From: an uncultured Sphingomonadaceae bacterium
Lineage (GTDB): Bacteria > Pseudomonadota > Alphaproteobacteria > Sphingomonadales > Sphingomonadaceae
Assembly (NCBI GenBank): GCA_947495985.1
Contig: CANMBD010000005.1
Coordinates: 1 to 64,000, forward strand
Length of the DNA stretch: 64,000 nucleotides
Direction of reading: 5' to 3'
Shown here: piece by piece, positions 1-7,954 of the stretch
Position numbering within the stretch: the first letter of the stretch is position 1
How the letters are laid out: each line of letters starts with the position of its first letter
Translations under genes and position numbers: made by a program
The notes under the pieces: generated by a model
Seen by the model: the letters and a program-made list of their open reading frames with translations, nothing else
Told to the model about the DNA's origin: nothing
Databases searched by the model: none

Positions 1-3
1 AAT

Positions 4-156
4 ATGAAGAAGTTTCGGATTAGTCCGCCAATCGCCGTTGTTCTAATCTTGGTTTCAGCCTTGGCCGTTATGGCAGTCCAGAAGCAGTTGTCGACCGACA
101 ACGCCGATCAGTCAACTGTGCAGGATGCCAATCGGGGATCTAGCTTTGAGAATTAG
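4..156 (+). CDS. small membrane-anchored hypothetical protein (50 aa), possibly only the end of a longer gene
   Basis: An ATG at 4 opens a 50-residue frame ending TAG at 154-156. Residues 10-25 form one hydrophobic segment after a basic N-terminus (MKKFRIS), followed by a polar Ser/Asp/Gln-rich tail, so a small inner-membrane or signal-anchored protein is plausible. The frame is open back to base 1, so it could also be the 3' end of a gene starting outside the window, and no ribosome binding site can be seen. No family is recognised. Confidence 0.35.
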   Translation: MKKFRISPPIAVVLILVSALAVMAVQKQLSTDNADQSTVQDANRGSSFEN

Positions 157-217
157 AAAGCCAACGTTTCCAGTCAAAATTGGATTTCGGGGTAGAAATG
201 AAAATACTCCGGTCGAC

Positions 218-391
218 ATGCAAATGAAGCTTGAACAAACTCAGGCAAGGACAATTGGTAAACAGCTCGAAAATATACTGCTCGATCTTGATGCGATCAA
301 TGCGAATGTGGCTGCCATTCACATTGACGTTGCCATCATAAGTTTGTGCGAAAAGTATAAACTCTCCCGGTTAGACCATCCACGCCGCTAA
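218..391 (+). CDS. possible small protein of about 57 aa, unknown
   Basis: The frame from ATG 218 (alternative 224) encodes an amphipathic, helix-rich peptide (LENILLDLDAINANVAAIHI near its middle) with a basic C-terminus. Composition looks more protein-like than chance, but there is no clear Shine-Dalgarno. It lies just before the promoter/hairpin element that precedes the GTA genes. No function can be given. Confidence 0.25.
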   Translation: MQMKLEQTQARTIGKQLENILLDLDAINANVAAIHIDVAIISLCEKYKLSRLDHPRR

Positions 392-468
392 TGTTCGCTT
401 TCGGGATAAAGCAGCCGCTGGTTTCCCGACCTCCAAATTTTGTTAATAACCAAATAGGCACAAAACAC

Positions 469-497
469 TTGACATTGTCACGCTGTTTAGGTACATA
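469..497 (+). promoter_or_regulatory. sigma-70-type promoter before the GTA cluster
   Basis: TTGACA at 469-474 and TACATA at 492-497 are separated by 17 bp, a near-consensus vegetative promoter. The -35 hexamer is embedded in the interrupted palindrome TGACA-T-TGTCA (470-480), a possible operator. Expected transcription start is about 503-505, directly ahead of the long hairpin at 524-587. Confidence 0.65.
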
Positions 498-505
498 TCA
501 GGAAC
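491..505 (+). promoter_or_regulatory. LexA-like direct repeat over the -10 box
   Basis: GTAC-N7-GAAC at 491-505 differs by one base from the alphaproteobacterial SOS-box form GAAC-N7-GAAC (GTTC-N7-GTTC on the other strand) and overlaps the -10 hexamer, the position expected of a repressor site. One mismatch makes this tentative. Confidence 0.35.
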
Positions 506-592
506 ATCGAGAAATTGTGATTCGGGCCGAGCGGCTCTGAAACAAGGCGGTCCCGGCGGGACGGCACCTGTTTCAGCGCATCGGCCCTTTTT
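504..592 (+). ncRNA. candidate ~90-nt hairpin RNA or terminated leader
   Basis: Downstream of the promoter at 469-497 the transcript would form a long near-continuous hairpin. GGGCCGA (524-530) pairs with TCGGCCC (581-587), CTGAAACA (537-544) with TGTTTCAG (569-576), and GTCC with GGAC in the apical part (550-562). A run of five T follows (588-592). Promoter, compact structure and U-tract together suggest a short free-standing RNA or an attenuated leader for the terminase genes, whose first start codon is about 40 nt further on. No known RNA family was recognised. Confidence 0.5.
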
Positions 593-632
593 AATGCCTG
601 CGGTCCTACGCGATCCGGGCGTGAGGATAGAT

Positions 633-1199
633 ATGGCTGAAACACATGAAGACTCCCGGCCCGATAAGGTTGCTCCGGAGCCCGGCACTGATCTGCGTGC
701 GGATCATAAGGCAACCCGCCAGCGCACCTTTCTGGAGCATCTGGCGATCACGTCGAGCATTAAGGAGTCCGCCGCGGTTGCCGGAATCGCCAATAGCACG
801 CTCTATTTATGGAGAGATACCGACCCCGATTTTGCCGCTGCGTGGCTGAAGGCGCTGGCGGAGGGCTATGCGCTGCTGGAAATGGAAATGCTGGAGCGCG
901 CCCGCAAAGGGGTGGAGCGCAAGATTTACTATCATGGCAAGCATGTTGGCACGGTGCGCGACTATGATCACAAAACCGCCTTGCAACTGCTGCGCCTTAA
1001 TAAGGAAACCGTGGCTCTGGTCCGTGCCGCGCACGCAGAGCAGACAGCGGAAGAGGAACCGGCAGAGGATAGGCTGGAAGAGAGGCTGAAAAAGATCAAC
1101 GTGCGTTTGCGCGCCTTTCGGGCAGAGCAGCGGCGAAGAAAGGCAGCGGAACAAGATCCTGATCACCGCGAGAGGAACGGTGCGGTGCATGGAGAGTGA
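633..1199 (+). CDS. GTA small terminase-like protein (RcGTA gp1 / TerS type)
   Basis: 188 aa. The start ATG 633 is preceded by GAGGAT (622-627); an upstream in-frame ATG at 594 lacks this and falls at the terminator of the hairpin RNA. Residues 28-70 look like a helix-turn-helix DNA-binding segment (ESAAVAGIANSTLYLWRDTD), followed by a helical middle and a long charged, probably coiled-coil C-terminus rich in Glu/Arg. Position immediately before TerL and the HTH match TerS, the DNA-recognition subunit of the packaging motor. In RcGTA-type elements this subunit packages host DNA without strong sequence specificity (family knowledge). It overlaps terL by 11 bp. Confidence 0.75.
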   Translation: MAETHEDSRPDKVAPEPGTDLRADHKATRQRTFLEHLAITSSIKESAAVAGIANSTLYLWRDTDPDFAAAWLKALAEGYALLEMEMLERARKGVERKIYYHGKHVGTVRDYDHKTALQLLRLNKETVALVRAAHAEQTAEEEPAEDRLEERLKKINVRLRAFRAEQRRRKAAEQDPDHRERNGAVHGE

Positions 1200-2529
1200 C
1201 GTAAGAACGGCGGCCGAGATTGGCGCGCTTAAAGACGCTGAGCGTGCGTTTGTTCTGGGCGAGATGGATCGCAAAACCCGTTTGCAATATGAAGCCAGCT
1301 GGCATCATTGGGCGCGGGACGAACAATTGGCGCCCACCGGTGACTGGACCACATGGCTGATCATGGCCGGTCGCGGCTTTGGCAAGACCCGGGCTGGGGC
1401 TGAATGGGTTCGCGAAATTGCCGAGGCCGATGGCAGCGCACGCCTTGCTCTGGTCGGTGCGAATTTTGCCGAGACGCGGATGGTGATGGTGGAGGGTGAA
1501 AGCGGGCTTTTGTCGATCGCTCCGCCAAAGAACCGCCCGCTGTGGGAGCCGTCGTTAAAGCGTCTGCGCTGGTCAAATGGCGCCGAGGCTTATCTCTATT
1601 CGGCAGCGGAACCGGAAGGTTTGCGCGGGCCCCAGCATAGCCATTCATGGTGCGACGAGATTGCCAAATGGACCAACAATGCCGGACAGGCGCTAGCGGC
1701 CTGGGACAATCTGAAAATGGGTTTGCGGCTGGGCCGCGCGCCCAAAATCGCGGCGACGACAACGCCAAGGCCGGTGCCGCTGGTACGGGCGCTGGTCAAG
1801 GATAGTGGGGTCAAAGATGGCGGCACTGTGATTACGCGGGGCGGTACGGAAGATAATGTTGCAAACTTGCCGGCGGCTTTCATTCAGGTGATGAAGGCCG
1901 ACTATGACGGCACGCGGCTGGGGCGTCAGGAGTTGAACGGCGAGCTGATCGAGGAACTGGAAGGCGCGCTCTGGACACGGGCGATGCTGGAGGAGTGCCG
2001 GGTTGTCTGCGACGAAGCCAGCCAAGTGGTTCGCATAGTCGTCGGTGTTGACCCGCCCGCCTCACAAACCGGTGATGCCTGCGGGATCATTGTCGCTGCT
2101 TTGTGTGCGGACAATAAAGCCGTGATTTTCGCGGACAACAGCGTCGAGAAGTCCAGCCCCGAAACATGGGCGAGAGCGGTTGCGGATGCAGCCCGGATGT
2201 GGGGTGCCGACCGTGTGATTGCGGAGGCCAATCAGGGCGGAGCGATGGTGAAGTCGGTGCTGCAGGCGGCAGACATTTCGCTGCCGGTCCGGCTGGTACA
2301 CGCCTCCCGCGGCAAGGTAGCCCGGGCCGAACCGGTGGCGGCGCTTTATGAAGCAGGGCGGGTGTTCCATGCGGGCACGTTCCCGCGTCTGGAGGATGAG
2401 CTGTGCGGGCTGCTGATCGGTGGCGGTTACGAAGGGCCGGGGCGATCACCCGACCGCGCCGACGCGCTGGTTTATGCGCTGACCGAACTGATGTTGGGGC
2501 GGCGTAGAGAGCCAAGGGTGCGGGTTTAG
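1189..2529 (+). CDS. terL: GTA terminase large subunit (RcGTA gp2)
   Basis: 446 aa from ATG 1189 (GTG 1180 is the alternative). ATPase half: Walker A GRGFGKT at residues 61-67 and an acidic Walker B pair in SHSWCDEI (about D156-E157). Nuclease half: VGVDPPASQTGD with the first metal-binding Asp, and a late Asp-rich SPDRADALVYAL. This is the standard layout of a headful packaging motor that translocates DNA into the prohead and cleaves it. The gene overlaps the small terminase gene, which implies coupling. The 3' end is followed by the first compound inverted repeat, before the portal gene. Confidence 0.93.
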   Translation: MESDVRTAAEIGALKDAERAFVLGEMDRKTRLQYEASWHHWARDEQLAPTGDWTTWLIMAGRGFGKTRAGAEWVREIAEADGSARLALVGANFAETRMVMVEGESGLLSIAPPKNRPLWEPSLKRLRWSNGAEAYLYSAAEPEGLRGPQHSHSWCDEIAKWTNNAGQALAAWDNLKMGLRLGRAPKIAATTTPRPVPLVRALVKDSGVKDGGTVITRGGTEDNVANLPAAFIQVMKADYDGTRLGRQELNGELIEELEGALWTRAMLEECRVVCDEASQVVRIVVGVDPPASQTGDACGIIVAALCADNKAVIFADNSVEKSSPETWARAVADAARMWGADRVIAEANQGGAMVKSVLQAADISLPVRLVHASRGKVARAEPVAALYEAGRVFHAGTFPRLEDELCGLLIGGGYEGPGRSPDRADALVYALTELMLGRRREPRVRV

Positions 2530-2548
2530 GAGGGAGGCTTTATTGATT

Positions 2549-2751
2549 CCCTCAAGCGCCAGGCGCGGGCATCCGCCCGCTTGGCTTTCCTCGCATAAGC
2601 TCGGGCGCGCAGTCGCGCTTGCCTCGCTGCGCTCGGACATAACCTCTGTAACTGGCACCGGACCGACGCGAAGCGGAGGCAAGGCCGACCGGCCGCCGCG
2701 CCTTATTGGCGCGTAGCCAAGGGCGCGGATGCGCCCGCCCGGCGCCTGAGG
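2549..2751. repeat. compound inverted repeat element, copy A
   Basis: About 203 bp between terL and the portal gene. The outer ends are inverted copies of each other (CCTCA(A/G)GCGCC on the left, GGCGCCTGAGG on the right). Each arm contains nested small palindromes, e.g. GGGCATCCGCCCG on the left and GGGCGCGGATGCGCCCG on the right. The inner arms GCTTGCCTCGCT and GGAGGCAAGGC are also inverted. The centre (about 2636-2665) is unique. The Shine-Dalgarno of the portal gene follows the right end directly. Two relatives lie at 3953-4167 and 8932-9160. Confidence 0.85.
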
Positions 2752-2777
2752 TGAAACAAAAAAAGGAATCACAAAAC

Positions 2778-3929
2778 ATGAAATTTTGGGAAAACATCTC
2801 GCTCGCTTTCAAGGGCGGTGGGCAGCAAGCAAAACCGCCTTTGGGGCGCAGCTATATCGGCGCCTATGGAGGTGCTGTTTTTTCGGGAGAAGCGCCCTTT
2901 TCCTATGAGGGCCGTGTGCGGGAAGCCTATGTCGACAATGCCATCGCGCAGCGCGCGGTGCGGATTGTTGCTGAAGGCGTTGGCGGCGCGCCGCTTGCGC
3001 CGACGGAGGAAAAGCTTGCGGCGCTTGTAAACGCAACCAGTGCGGGGCAGTCGCTCCTTGAAACCATCGCTGCGCATCTGTTGCTGCATGGTAATGCATA
3101 TGTGCAGATAATGTGCGCGCCTGATGCCAAAGGTGTCGAGAGACCGGCCGAACTGTTTGCCCTGCGACCCGACCGGATAACGATTGAGCCGGATGAAAAG
3201 GGCTGGCCGGTCGCTTATGTCTATCGCGCGGGCGAGCATCAGACCCGCTTTACGGCGCAAGATGAAATGGGGCGGCCTGCAATTATTCACATCAAGGCTT
3301 TCCACCCGACCGATGACCATTATGGCTTGGGCTGTCTCGGCGCTGCGGCCAAGGCGGTGGCGGTGCACAATGCTGCGGCTCAGTGGAACAGGGCTTTGCT
3401 CGACAATGCCGCGCGGCCATCAGGCGCGTTGGTCTTTGATCCCGGACCGGATGGGTCGGCCCTGTCGTCCGACCAGTTTGACAGGCTCAAGGCCGAGATG
3501 GAGGCGAGCTTTGCCGGAGCCGGTAATGCTGGCCGGCCGATGCTGCTCGAAGGCGGCCTGAAATGGCAAAGCATGAGCATGACCCCGGCAGACATGGATT
3601 TTGTGGCTTTGAAAGCAGCCGCGGCGAGAGAAATTGCGTTGGCGTTCGGAGTGCCGCCGATGCTCCTCGGGCTGCCCGGAGACAATAGCTACGCCAACTA
3701 CCGCGAAGCCAATCGAGCGTTGTGGCGACTGACAATCCTGCCGCTGGCCGGGAAGATCTTGGACGGGCTGGCAGGGGGTCTGGAAGCATGGTGGCCGGAG
3801 GCGAAGCTGGCGATCGACCGTGATCAGATACCCGCGCTGTCGGAAGACCGCGAAAGGTTGTGGCAGCAGGTGAGTGATGCTGATTTTCTGTCGCCGGAAG
3901 AGAAGCGCAGCCGTCTTGGAATAGATTAG
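2778..3929 (+). CDS. GTA portal protein, HK97 family (RcGTA gp3)
   Basis: 383 aa. ATG 2778 follows AAAAGGA (2761-2767); the frame is open upstream only because it crosses the repeat element. The sequence has the phage portal pattern: an N-terminal region through the clip-proximal AYVDNAIAQRAVRIVAE, a central SLLETIAAHLLLHGNAYVQ, and FGVPPMLLGLPGDNSYANYREA near residue 300, typical of HK97-type portals. Dodecameric portals form the DNA channel at the prohead vertex and dock the terminase. It is isolated between two copies of the inverted repeat. Confidence 0.92.
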   Translation: MKFWENISLAFKGGGQQAKPPLGRSYIGAYGGAVFSGEAPFSYEGRVREAYVDNAIAQRAVRIVAEGVGGAPLAPTEEKLAALVNATSAGQSLLETIAAHLLLHGNAYVQIMCAPDAKGVERPAELFALRPDRITIEPDEKGWPVAYVYRAGEHQTRFTAQDEMGRPAIIHIKAFHPTDDHYGLGCLGAAAKAVAVHNAAAQWNRALLDNAARPSGALVFDPGPDGSALSSDQFDRLKAEMEASFAGAGNAGRPMLLEGGLKWQSMSMTPADMDFVALKAAAAREIALAFGVPPMLLGLPGDNSYANYREANRALWRLTILPLAGKILDGLAGGLEAWWPEAKLAIDRDQIPALSEDRERLWQQVSDADFLSPEEKRSRLGID

Positions 3930-3952
3930 AGGCGGGAAGTTTATTTATTTAA

Positions 3953-4167
3953 CCTCAGGCGCCGGGCGGGCACATCCGTGCCCTTGGCTATCGCGCCATA
4001 AGGCGCGGCGGCCAGTCGGCCTTGCCTCGCTACGCTCGGAAGATGATCTCAAATGATGTGTTTAAGTGTCGCGCTGATCCGACGCACCGCGTCGGCAAGC
4101 GCGACTGCGCGCCCGAGCTTATGCAAGGAAAGCCAAGCGGGCGGATGCCCGCGCCCGGCGCCTGAGG
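3953..4167. repeat. compound inverted repeat element, copy B (inverted relative to A and C)
   Basis: About 215 bp between the portal gene and the next small gene. It has the same terminal CCTCAGGCGCC / GGCGCCTGAGG ends, but the internal arms are exchanged. The segment resembling the left inner arm of copies A and C (AAGCGCGACTGCGCGCCCGA, then GAAAGCCAAGCGGGCGG) is here on the right. The GCGCCATAAGGCGCGGCGGCC segment that is on the right in A and C is here on the left. The unique centre (about 4040-4080) differs from A and C. The right end runs into GGAATCAAAAAAGGAG, the Shine-Dalgarno of the next gene. Confidence 0.85.
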
Positions 4168-4193
4168 GAATCAAAAAAGGAGTCATCAAAATA

Positions 4194-4502
4194 ATGCAAA
4201 ACGAAGAAATGCTCGCCCGCCTGGTGGCGCAGGCGGAAGGCGATGGAGCTGATCTTGTGACGCTCCGCGCGATAGTGGAGGAAGCGACCGATAGCGGTGC
4301 AGAGCGCGTGCTCGACCGGCTGGGTCTCGCCGATCACAAGGCGCCTGACGATCTTGACGAGCTGCGCGAACTGCTCCGTGCTTGGCGCGATGCCAAGGCG
4401 AGCGCCTGGAAAGCAGCAATAACCTGGGTTATCCGCGGTGCACTGGCGCTGCTTCTGATCGGGATCGCCATGCGCTTCGGGTTTGGGAATCTTGTCACGT
4501 GA
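4194..4502 (+). CDS. small membrane protein between portal and protease (DUF6127-like)
   Basis: 102 aa. Start ATG 4194 after AAAAAGGAG (4174-4182). The first 70 residues are acidic and helical (LARLVAQAEGDGADLVTLR, then ERVLDRLGLADHKAPDDLDE); residues 78-98 form one transmembrane segment (ITWVIRGALALLLIGIAM). RcGTA-type clusters carry a small membrane protein at this place; assignment to DUF6127 is from memory and unverified. Its TGA overlaps the GTG of the protease gene (GTGA), indicating coupled translation. Function unknown. Confidence 0.75.
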   Translation: MQNEEMLARLVAQAEGDGADLVTLRAIVEEATDSGAERVLDRLGLADHKAPDDLDELRELLRAWRDAKASAWKAAITWVIRGALALLLIGIAMRFGFGNLVT

Positions 4503-4924
4503 GCGCCATCCGCTTTGCCGGTTACGCCGCCATCTTCAATCGTATCGACCGAGGCGGCGATATCATTCGGCCGGGTGCTTTTGGCGCGCTCGCCGAGGGG
4601 CTGTCGCTGCCCCTGCTCTGGCAGCACCGACCGAAAAACCGCATCGGTAGTATAAGCTACGCCCGAGAAGACCGGCGCGGCCTGCGCGTTATCGGAACCC
4701 TGTCGACCGCCAGTCAGGCCGGGCGAGAAGCGGCGATGATGCTGGCAGGAAATACCATAAAAGGCCTGAGTTTTGGTTATCGTGTCAAGCAGGCGACGGG
4801 CCATGGGCCACGCATCATTGGTGATCTTGATGTCGCAGAAATATCGCTGGTCACCGCCCCGATGCAGCCACTGGCGCGGGTCCATTCATGGCAGAGCGGA
4901 GCTAGCGGGCCGGTAGCGGTTTGA
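4499..4924 (+). CDS. prohead maturation protease, HK97 / peptidase U35 family (RcGTA gp4)
   Basis: 141 aa from GTG 4499, which overlaps the preceding stop. It begins like the family (IRFAGYAAIFNRIDRGGD, then IRPGAFG). It carries the expected catalytic residues: His in LLWQHRP, Ser in GLSFGY, and an acidic residue in VAEISLV. It would cleave the N-terminal scaffold domain of the capsid protein during head maturation. The 3' end overlaps by 23 bp the end of a convergent gene on the minus strand, so no independent terminator fits there. Confidence 0.9.
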   Translation: MSAIRFAGYAAIFNRIDRGGDIIRPGAFGALAEGLSLPLLWQHRPKNRIGSISYAREDRRGLRVIGTLSTASQAGREAAMMLAGNTIKGLSFGYRVKQATGHGPRIIGDLDVAEISLVTAPMQPLARVHSWQSGASGPVAV

Positions 4925-6005
4925 CGCCATTGGAAGCAGGCACGCCATTGGCCATATTGGTGTCCATCGCGGTGATCACCGCGTCGCTGCACCCGAATGT
5001 CTTCAGCTCGGCGGCAATACGCGGATCACTCTGGGTCGGTGAAATGACCTGCGGGAAGTAAAGTTCAACCGGCTTTTCCTGCTGGCACATATTGCGCCGC
5101 GACAGGCTGTTGAAAGTTTTTAATTCGGCCAGCACGCCATCATGATCCTCGCGCCCGGCCAGAATATAGATTTTCAGGATGCGGACCGGATAATAGACGA
5201 GATCCTGGTGACGGCTATGGCGCTCGGTCTTTTTTAGGAACAGGTCGATCACATCCAGCGCGCGGTCTTCATCCTTGGCGATGATCGCATCATAGGCAAT
5301 CAGTTCGGCATGCTCGACATTGGATATCATGTCGATCGGCTGGCTGTCCGCCAAAGCGACCGCCGTGCTAAAATTGGCCAGCGCGTCATCGCGGCGGCCC
5401 AGTTCAAGGAGATATTCGCTTTTGTTTTTGTAGAGATAACCCTGGCGCGCGGCACCACCGCGCATCAGACTGCGCGCCTGCACCGCAATCAGGCCGTCAT
5501 AGGCCGTCAGGGCAGCATCATGATCGCCAAATTGTTTAAGCAGCGTAATGAGCGAGCGATAGGAACCTTGCGCGATCTCGTCCTGCATTGGCCAGCGGCC
5601 CCCGCCATGTTGTTTTGCTGACTTTATCGCCAGCGTCAGCGCGCGGTTTTTTAAAATTTCTGCATCGGGGGCGTTCTTCTTTTGCGCGGAAATTGCGGTC
5701 TTGCTGGCTTGCTGCAAACGGATCAGATCCTGATAGGCTTGCAGGACCGGCCAACAGGTTTTTGCGACAAACTGGAGAGACGGCTTATCCCGGTCACCGC
5801 AGGTGGACAGGTCGCCGCGTTTCTCTGGCGCTATGGTCATTCTGAGGATCGGGTTAGCCGGTCGCGGCGGTGAAACAATCGGGATCGGCTTTTTCTCTGC
5901 GGCGACCGGCGTAGCGGTCCCCGATGCAGAAGTTGAAGATTGTGCCGCGAGCGGGAAGGCCATGAACAGGGCGGTCACAGCGCCCAAGCCAGAAATCATA
6001 TGCAT
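4902..6005 (-). CDS. secreted TPR-like hypothetical protein, opposite strand inside the GTA cluster
   Basis: 367 aa. N-terminal signal peptide (hydrophobic to FPLAAQ, probable cleavage around residue 21), a Pro/Ser/Thr-rich stretch, then helical repeats (about residues 120-330) resembling tetratricopeptide units, e.g. LLKQFGDHDAALTAYDGLI and LLELGRRDDALANFSTAVAL. Four or five Cys suggest a periplasmic location. It converges on the protease gene with a 23-bp overlap and diverges from the capsid gene. It is not part of canonical RcGTA clusters; whether it acts with the GTA is unknown. The start is uncertain (ATG 6005 or 5999). Confidence 0.75.
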   Translation of the reverse strand: MHMISGLGAVTALFMAFPLAAQSSTSASGTATPVAAEKKPIPIVSPPRPANPILRMTIAPEKRGDLSTCGDRDKPSLQFVAKTCWPVLQAYQDLIRLQQASKTAISAQKKNAPDAEILKNRALTLAIKSAKQHGGGRWPMQDEIAQGSYRSLITLLKQFGDHDAALTAYDGLIAVQARSLMRGGAARQGYLYKNKSEYLLELGRRDDALANFSTAVALADSQPIDMISNVEHAELIAYDAIIAKDEDRALDVIDLFLKKTERHSRHQDLVYYPVRILKIYILAGREDHDGVLAELKTFNSLSRRNMCQQEKPVELYFPQVISPTQSDPRIAAELKTFGCSDAVITAMDTNMANGVPASNGVKPLPAR

Positions 6006-6114
6006 GTTCAGCGGGATAATCGGTCCCCTGCTGCTTGTCGATCAAAGAATTACCTCAACGAATTACGCCGTCCGACATCGGGCGATTTTTCACTACCCAA
6101 AAGAAAGGAACATC

Positions 6115-7305
6115 ATGGAAATTTCCAATACCCCTCTCGAAACGAAAGCCGACCCGTTAGAAGAGTCGTTTGACGTGGTCCTGCAGGCAGAAGAAACCGA
6201 ACGACACGGTCAGGCGATTGCCGATCTGCGTACCGACGTTAATAGCTTGCAAAGCCAGATGACCAATATCTCGAAAGCCTCTGCGCGGCCTGTTTTGGCC
6301 GGGAATGAGTACGGCACGAAAGGTATGATGCCTTCTATCGCCGCAAGCGATTTTACGGCAAAATATCTTCGCCGCGGCGACCATGCGGGGGTTGAGCTGA
6401 AAAGCTTTTCCGGCGCATCCGGTCCCGAAGGCGGTTTTGCGGTGCCGCAGGAAATTGATGCCTTGATCGGACGGACGCTAAAGGACATCTCGCCGATCCG
6501 TTCGATTGCAACCGTCGTACAAACTGGCAGCGCGGGGTATCGCAAGCTCGTCACTGACGGTGGCACACCATCCGGCTGGGTCAGCGAAACTGCCGGAAGA
6601 CCGGAAACCGACACGCCCAATTTCAACGAGATCGCCCCGCCAACTGGCGAGCTTTATGCCAATCCCGCAGCGTCCCAGACGATGCTGGATGACGCAGCTT
6701 TTGATGTGGAGGCCTGGCTGGCGGATGAAATTGCCAGCGAATTTGCACAGGCCGAGGGTGCGGCTTTTGTCGGCGGCTCTGGCGTCAATCAACCGCGCGG
6801 TTTTTTGAATGCACCGGTGACGGACGAGCCGGATGATGTTCGTGCTTTCGGGTCACTGCAATATATTCCGTCTGGCGCGGCAGGTGCTTTTGCCGGGGCC
6901 GATGGGGAGGATGCGCTCGTTGATCTGGTTCATGCGCTGAAACCGGCCTATCGGCAGGGCGCAAGCTTTGTGATGAACAGCGCAACGCTGGCGCAGATCC
7001 GCAAGTTCAAGACCGCCGATGGGGCCTTTCTGTGGCAGGCGTCTTTGGCGTCGGGTCAGCCTGACATGTTGCTCGGTTATCCGGTGGTTGAGGCAGAGGA
7101 CATGCCGGATGTGACGGCGGATAGTCTGTCGATCGCCTTTGGCAACTTCCGCGCGGGTTATCTGATTGCGGAGCGCAGCGCTACCAGCATCCTGCGTGAT
7201 CCGTTCACCAACAAGCCGTTTGTCCATTTCTACGCGACCAAACGCGTCGGTGGGCAAGTGATGAACAGCGAAGCAATTAAGTTGATGCAGTTTAGCGCGA
7301 GTTAG
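6115..7305 (+). CDS. GTA major capsid protein, HK97 fold (RcGTA gp5)
   Basis: 396 aa from ATG 6115, preceded by AAAGAAAGGA (6100-6109); in-frame codons back to 5803 lie over the opposite-strand gene. Residues 1-90 are a polar, coiled delta/scaffold domain (RHGQAIADLRTDVNSLQSQM). The HK97-like shell domain follows (GGFAVPQEIDALIGRTLKDI, then SPIRSIATVVQTGS, AAFVGGSGVNQPRGFL, and FRAGYLIAERSATSILRDPF near the end). Because the upstream gene is on the other strand, this gene starts a new transcription unit unless read through from the protease. A strong hairpin follows the gene. Confidence 0.93.
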   Translation: MEISNTPLETKADPLEESFDVVLQAEETERHGQAIADLRTDVNSLQSQMTNISKASARPVLAGNEYGTKGMMPSIAASDFTAKYLRRGDHAGVELKSFSGASGPEGGFAVPQEIDALIGRTLKDISPIRSIATVVQTGSAGYRKLVTDGGTPSGWVSETAGRPETDTPNFNEIAPPTGELYANPAASQTMLDDAAFDVEAWLADEIASEFAQAEGAAFVGGSGVNQPRGFLNAPVTDEPDDVRAFGSLQYIPSGAAGAFAGADGEDALVDLVHALKPAYRQGASFVMNSATLAQIRKFKTADGAFLWQASLASGQPDMLLGYPVVEAEDMPDVTADSLSIAFGNFRAGYLIAERSATSILRDPFTNKPFVHFYATKRVGGQVMNSEAIKLMQFSAS

Positions 7306-7340
7306 CTTCTTCCCATCGTCGTGCCCTGGCGCGACGACAC

Positions 7341-7375
7341 GCGCCCGTGCCGGCCAGTCCCCCCGGCACGGGCGC
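7341..7375 (+). other. strong GC-rich hairpin after the capsid gene
   Basis: GCGCCCGTGCCGG (7341-7353) is perfectly complementary to CCGGCACGGGCGC (7363-7375), with a 9-nt loop. There is no T-run, so it is more likely a 3' mRNA-stabilising or processing hairpin, or a partial attenuator, between the abundant capsid mRNA and the connector genes. Confidence 0.7.
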
Positions 7376-7408
7376 ACTCGTAATCCTGTTAGAAAGGACA
7401 CTACCCAA

Positions 7409-7954
7409 GTGAGTTACCCTCCTGATGACGTGCCTCCTGTGCCGATAGAATTAATCGAAGAGGTCAAAGGCTTTCTGCGCCTCAATCATGACGAAGATGA
7501 TGCGGCGATCGCCCAGCTGTTGCGCAGCGCCGCGCGCCTATGTGAAAATTTCATCGGCCAGGTGCTGATTGTGCGGCCGGTGCGTGACCGGCTGCCGGTG
7601 CGCGCAGAATGGCAGAAATTGAAAAAACATCCTGTGCAAGCGATCACCCTGGTCGAAGCTGTCGCGCCCGACGGCATGCTCACCCCTGTGCCATCAATGG
7701 ACTATGCCATTGATATAGATAGTGATGGTATCGGTTGGGTCAAACTGCATCCGGTTACCAGCATTACGCGCATTGCGGTGACCTATGATGTTGGTCTGGC
7801 GGCAGACTGGACGAATGTGCCCACGACATTGCGGCAAGGCGTCGTGCGGCTTGCTGGTCACCTCTATTCACACCGTGATGGTGTGAACGTCGGTGGTCCG
7901 CCAAGTGCAGTGACGGCCCTTTGGCGGCCTCATCGCCGGATGAGGGTAGCATGA
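7409..7954 (+). CDS. head-tail connector protein (RcGTA gp6, phage gp6-like)
   Basis: 181 aa. GTG 7409 with AAAGGA at 7393-7398. Sequence fits the gp6-like head-tail connector family: VKGFLRLNHDEDDAAIAQLL, AARLCENFIGQVL, KHPVQAI and a C-terminal TLRQGVVRLAGHLYSHRD. It adapts the portal to downstream neck proteins. It begins the chain of tightly overlapping genes 7409-8908 (ATGA/GTGA overlaps). Confidence 0.88.
   Translation: MSYPPDDVPPVPIELIEEVKGFLRLNHDEDDAAIAQLLRSAARLCENFIGQVLIVRPVRDRLPVRAEWQKLKKHPVQAITLVEAVAPDGMLTPVPSMDYAIDIDSDGIGWVKLHPVTSITRIAVTYDVGLAADWTNVPTTLRQGVVRLAGHLYSHRDGVNVGGPPSAVTALWRPHRRMRVA

Noticed and set aside
4053..4193. Open frames across the inverted repeats giving peptides such as SATARPSL-CEESQAGGCP (also on the minus strand near 2560-2640 and 8930-9010)
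   Set aside because: They are translations of the repeat itself, occur in each copy, and have no ribosome site; they only extend the frames of the neighbouring real genes.
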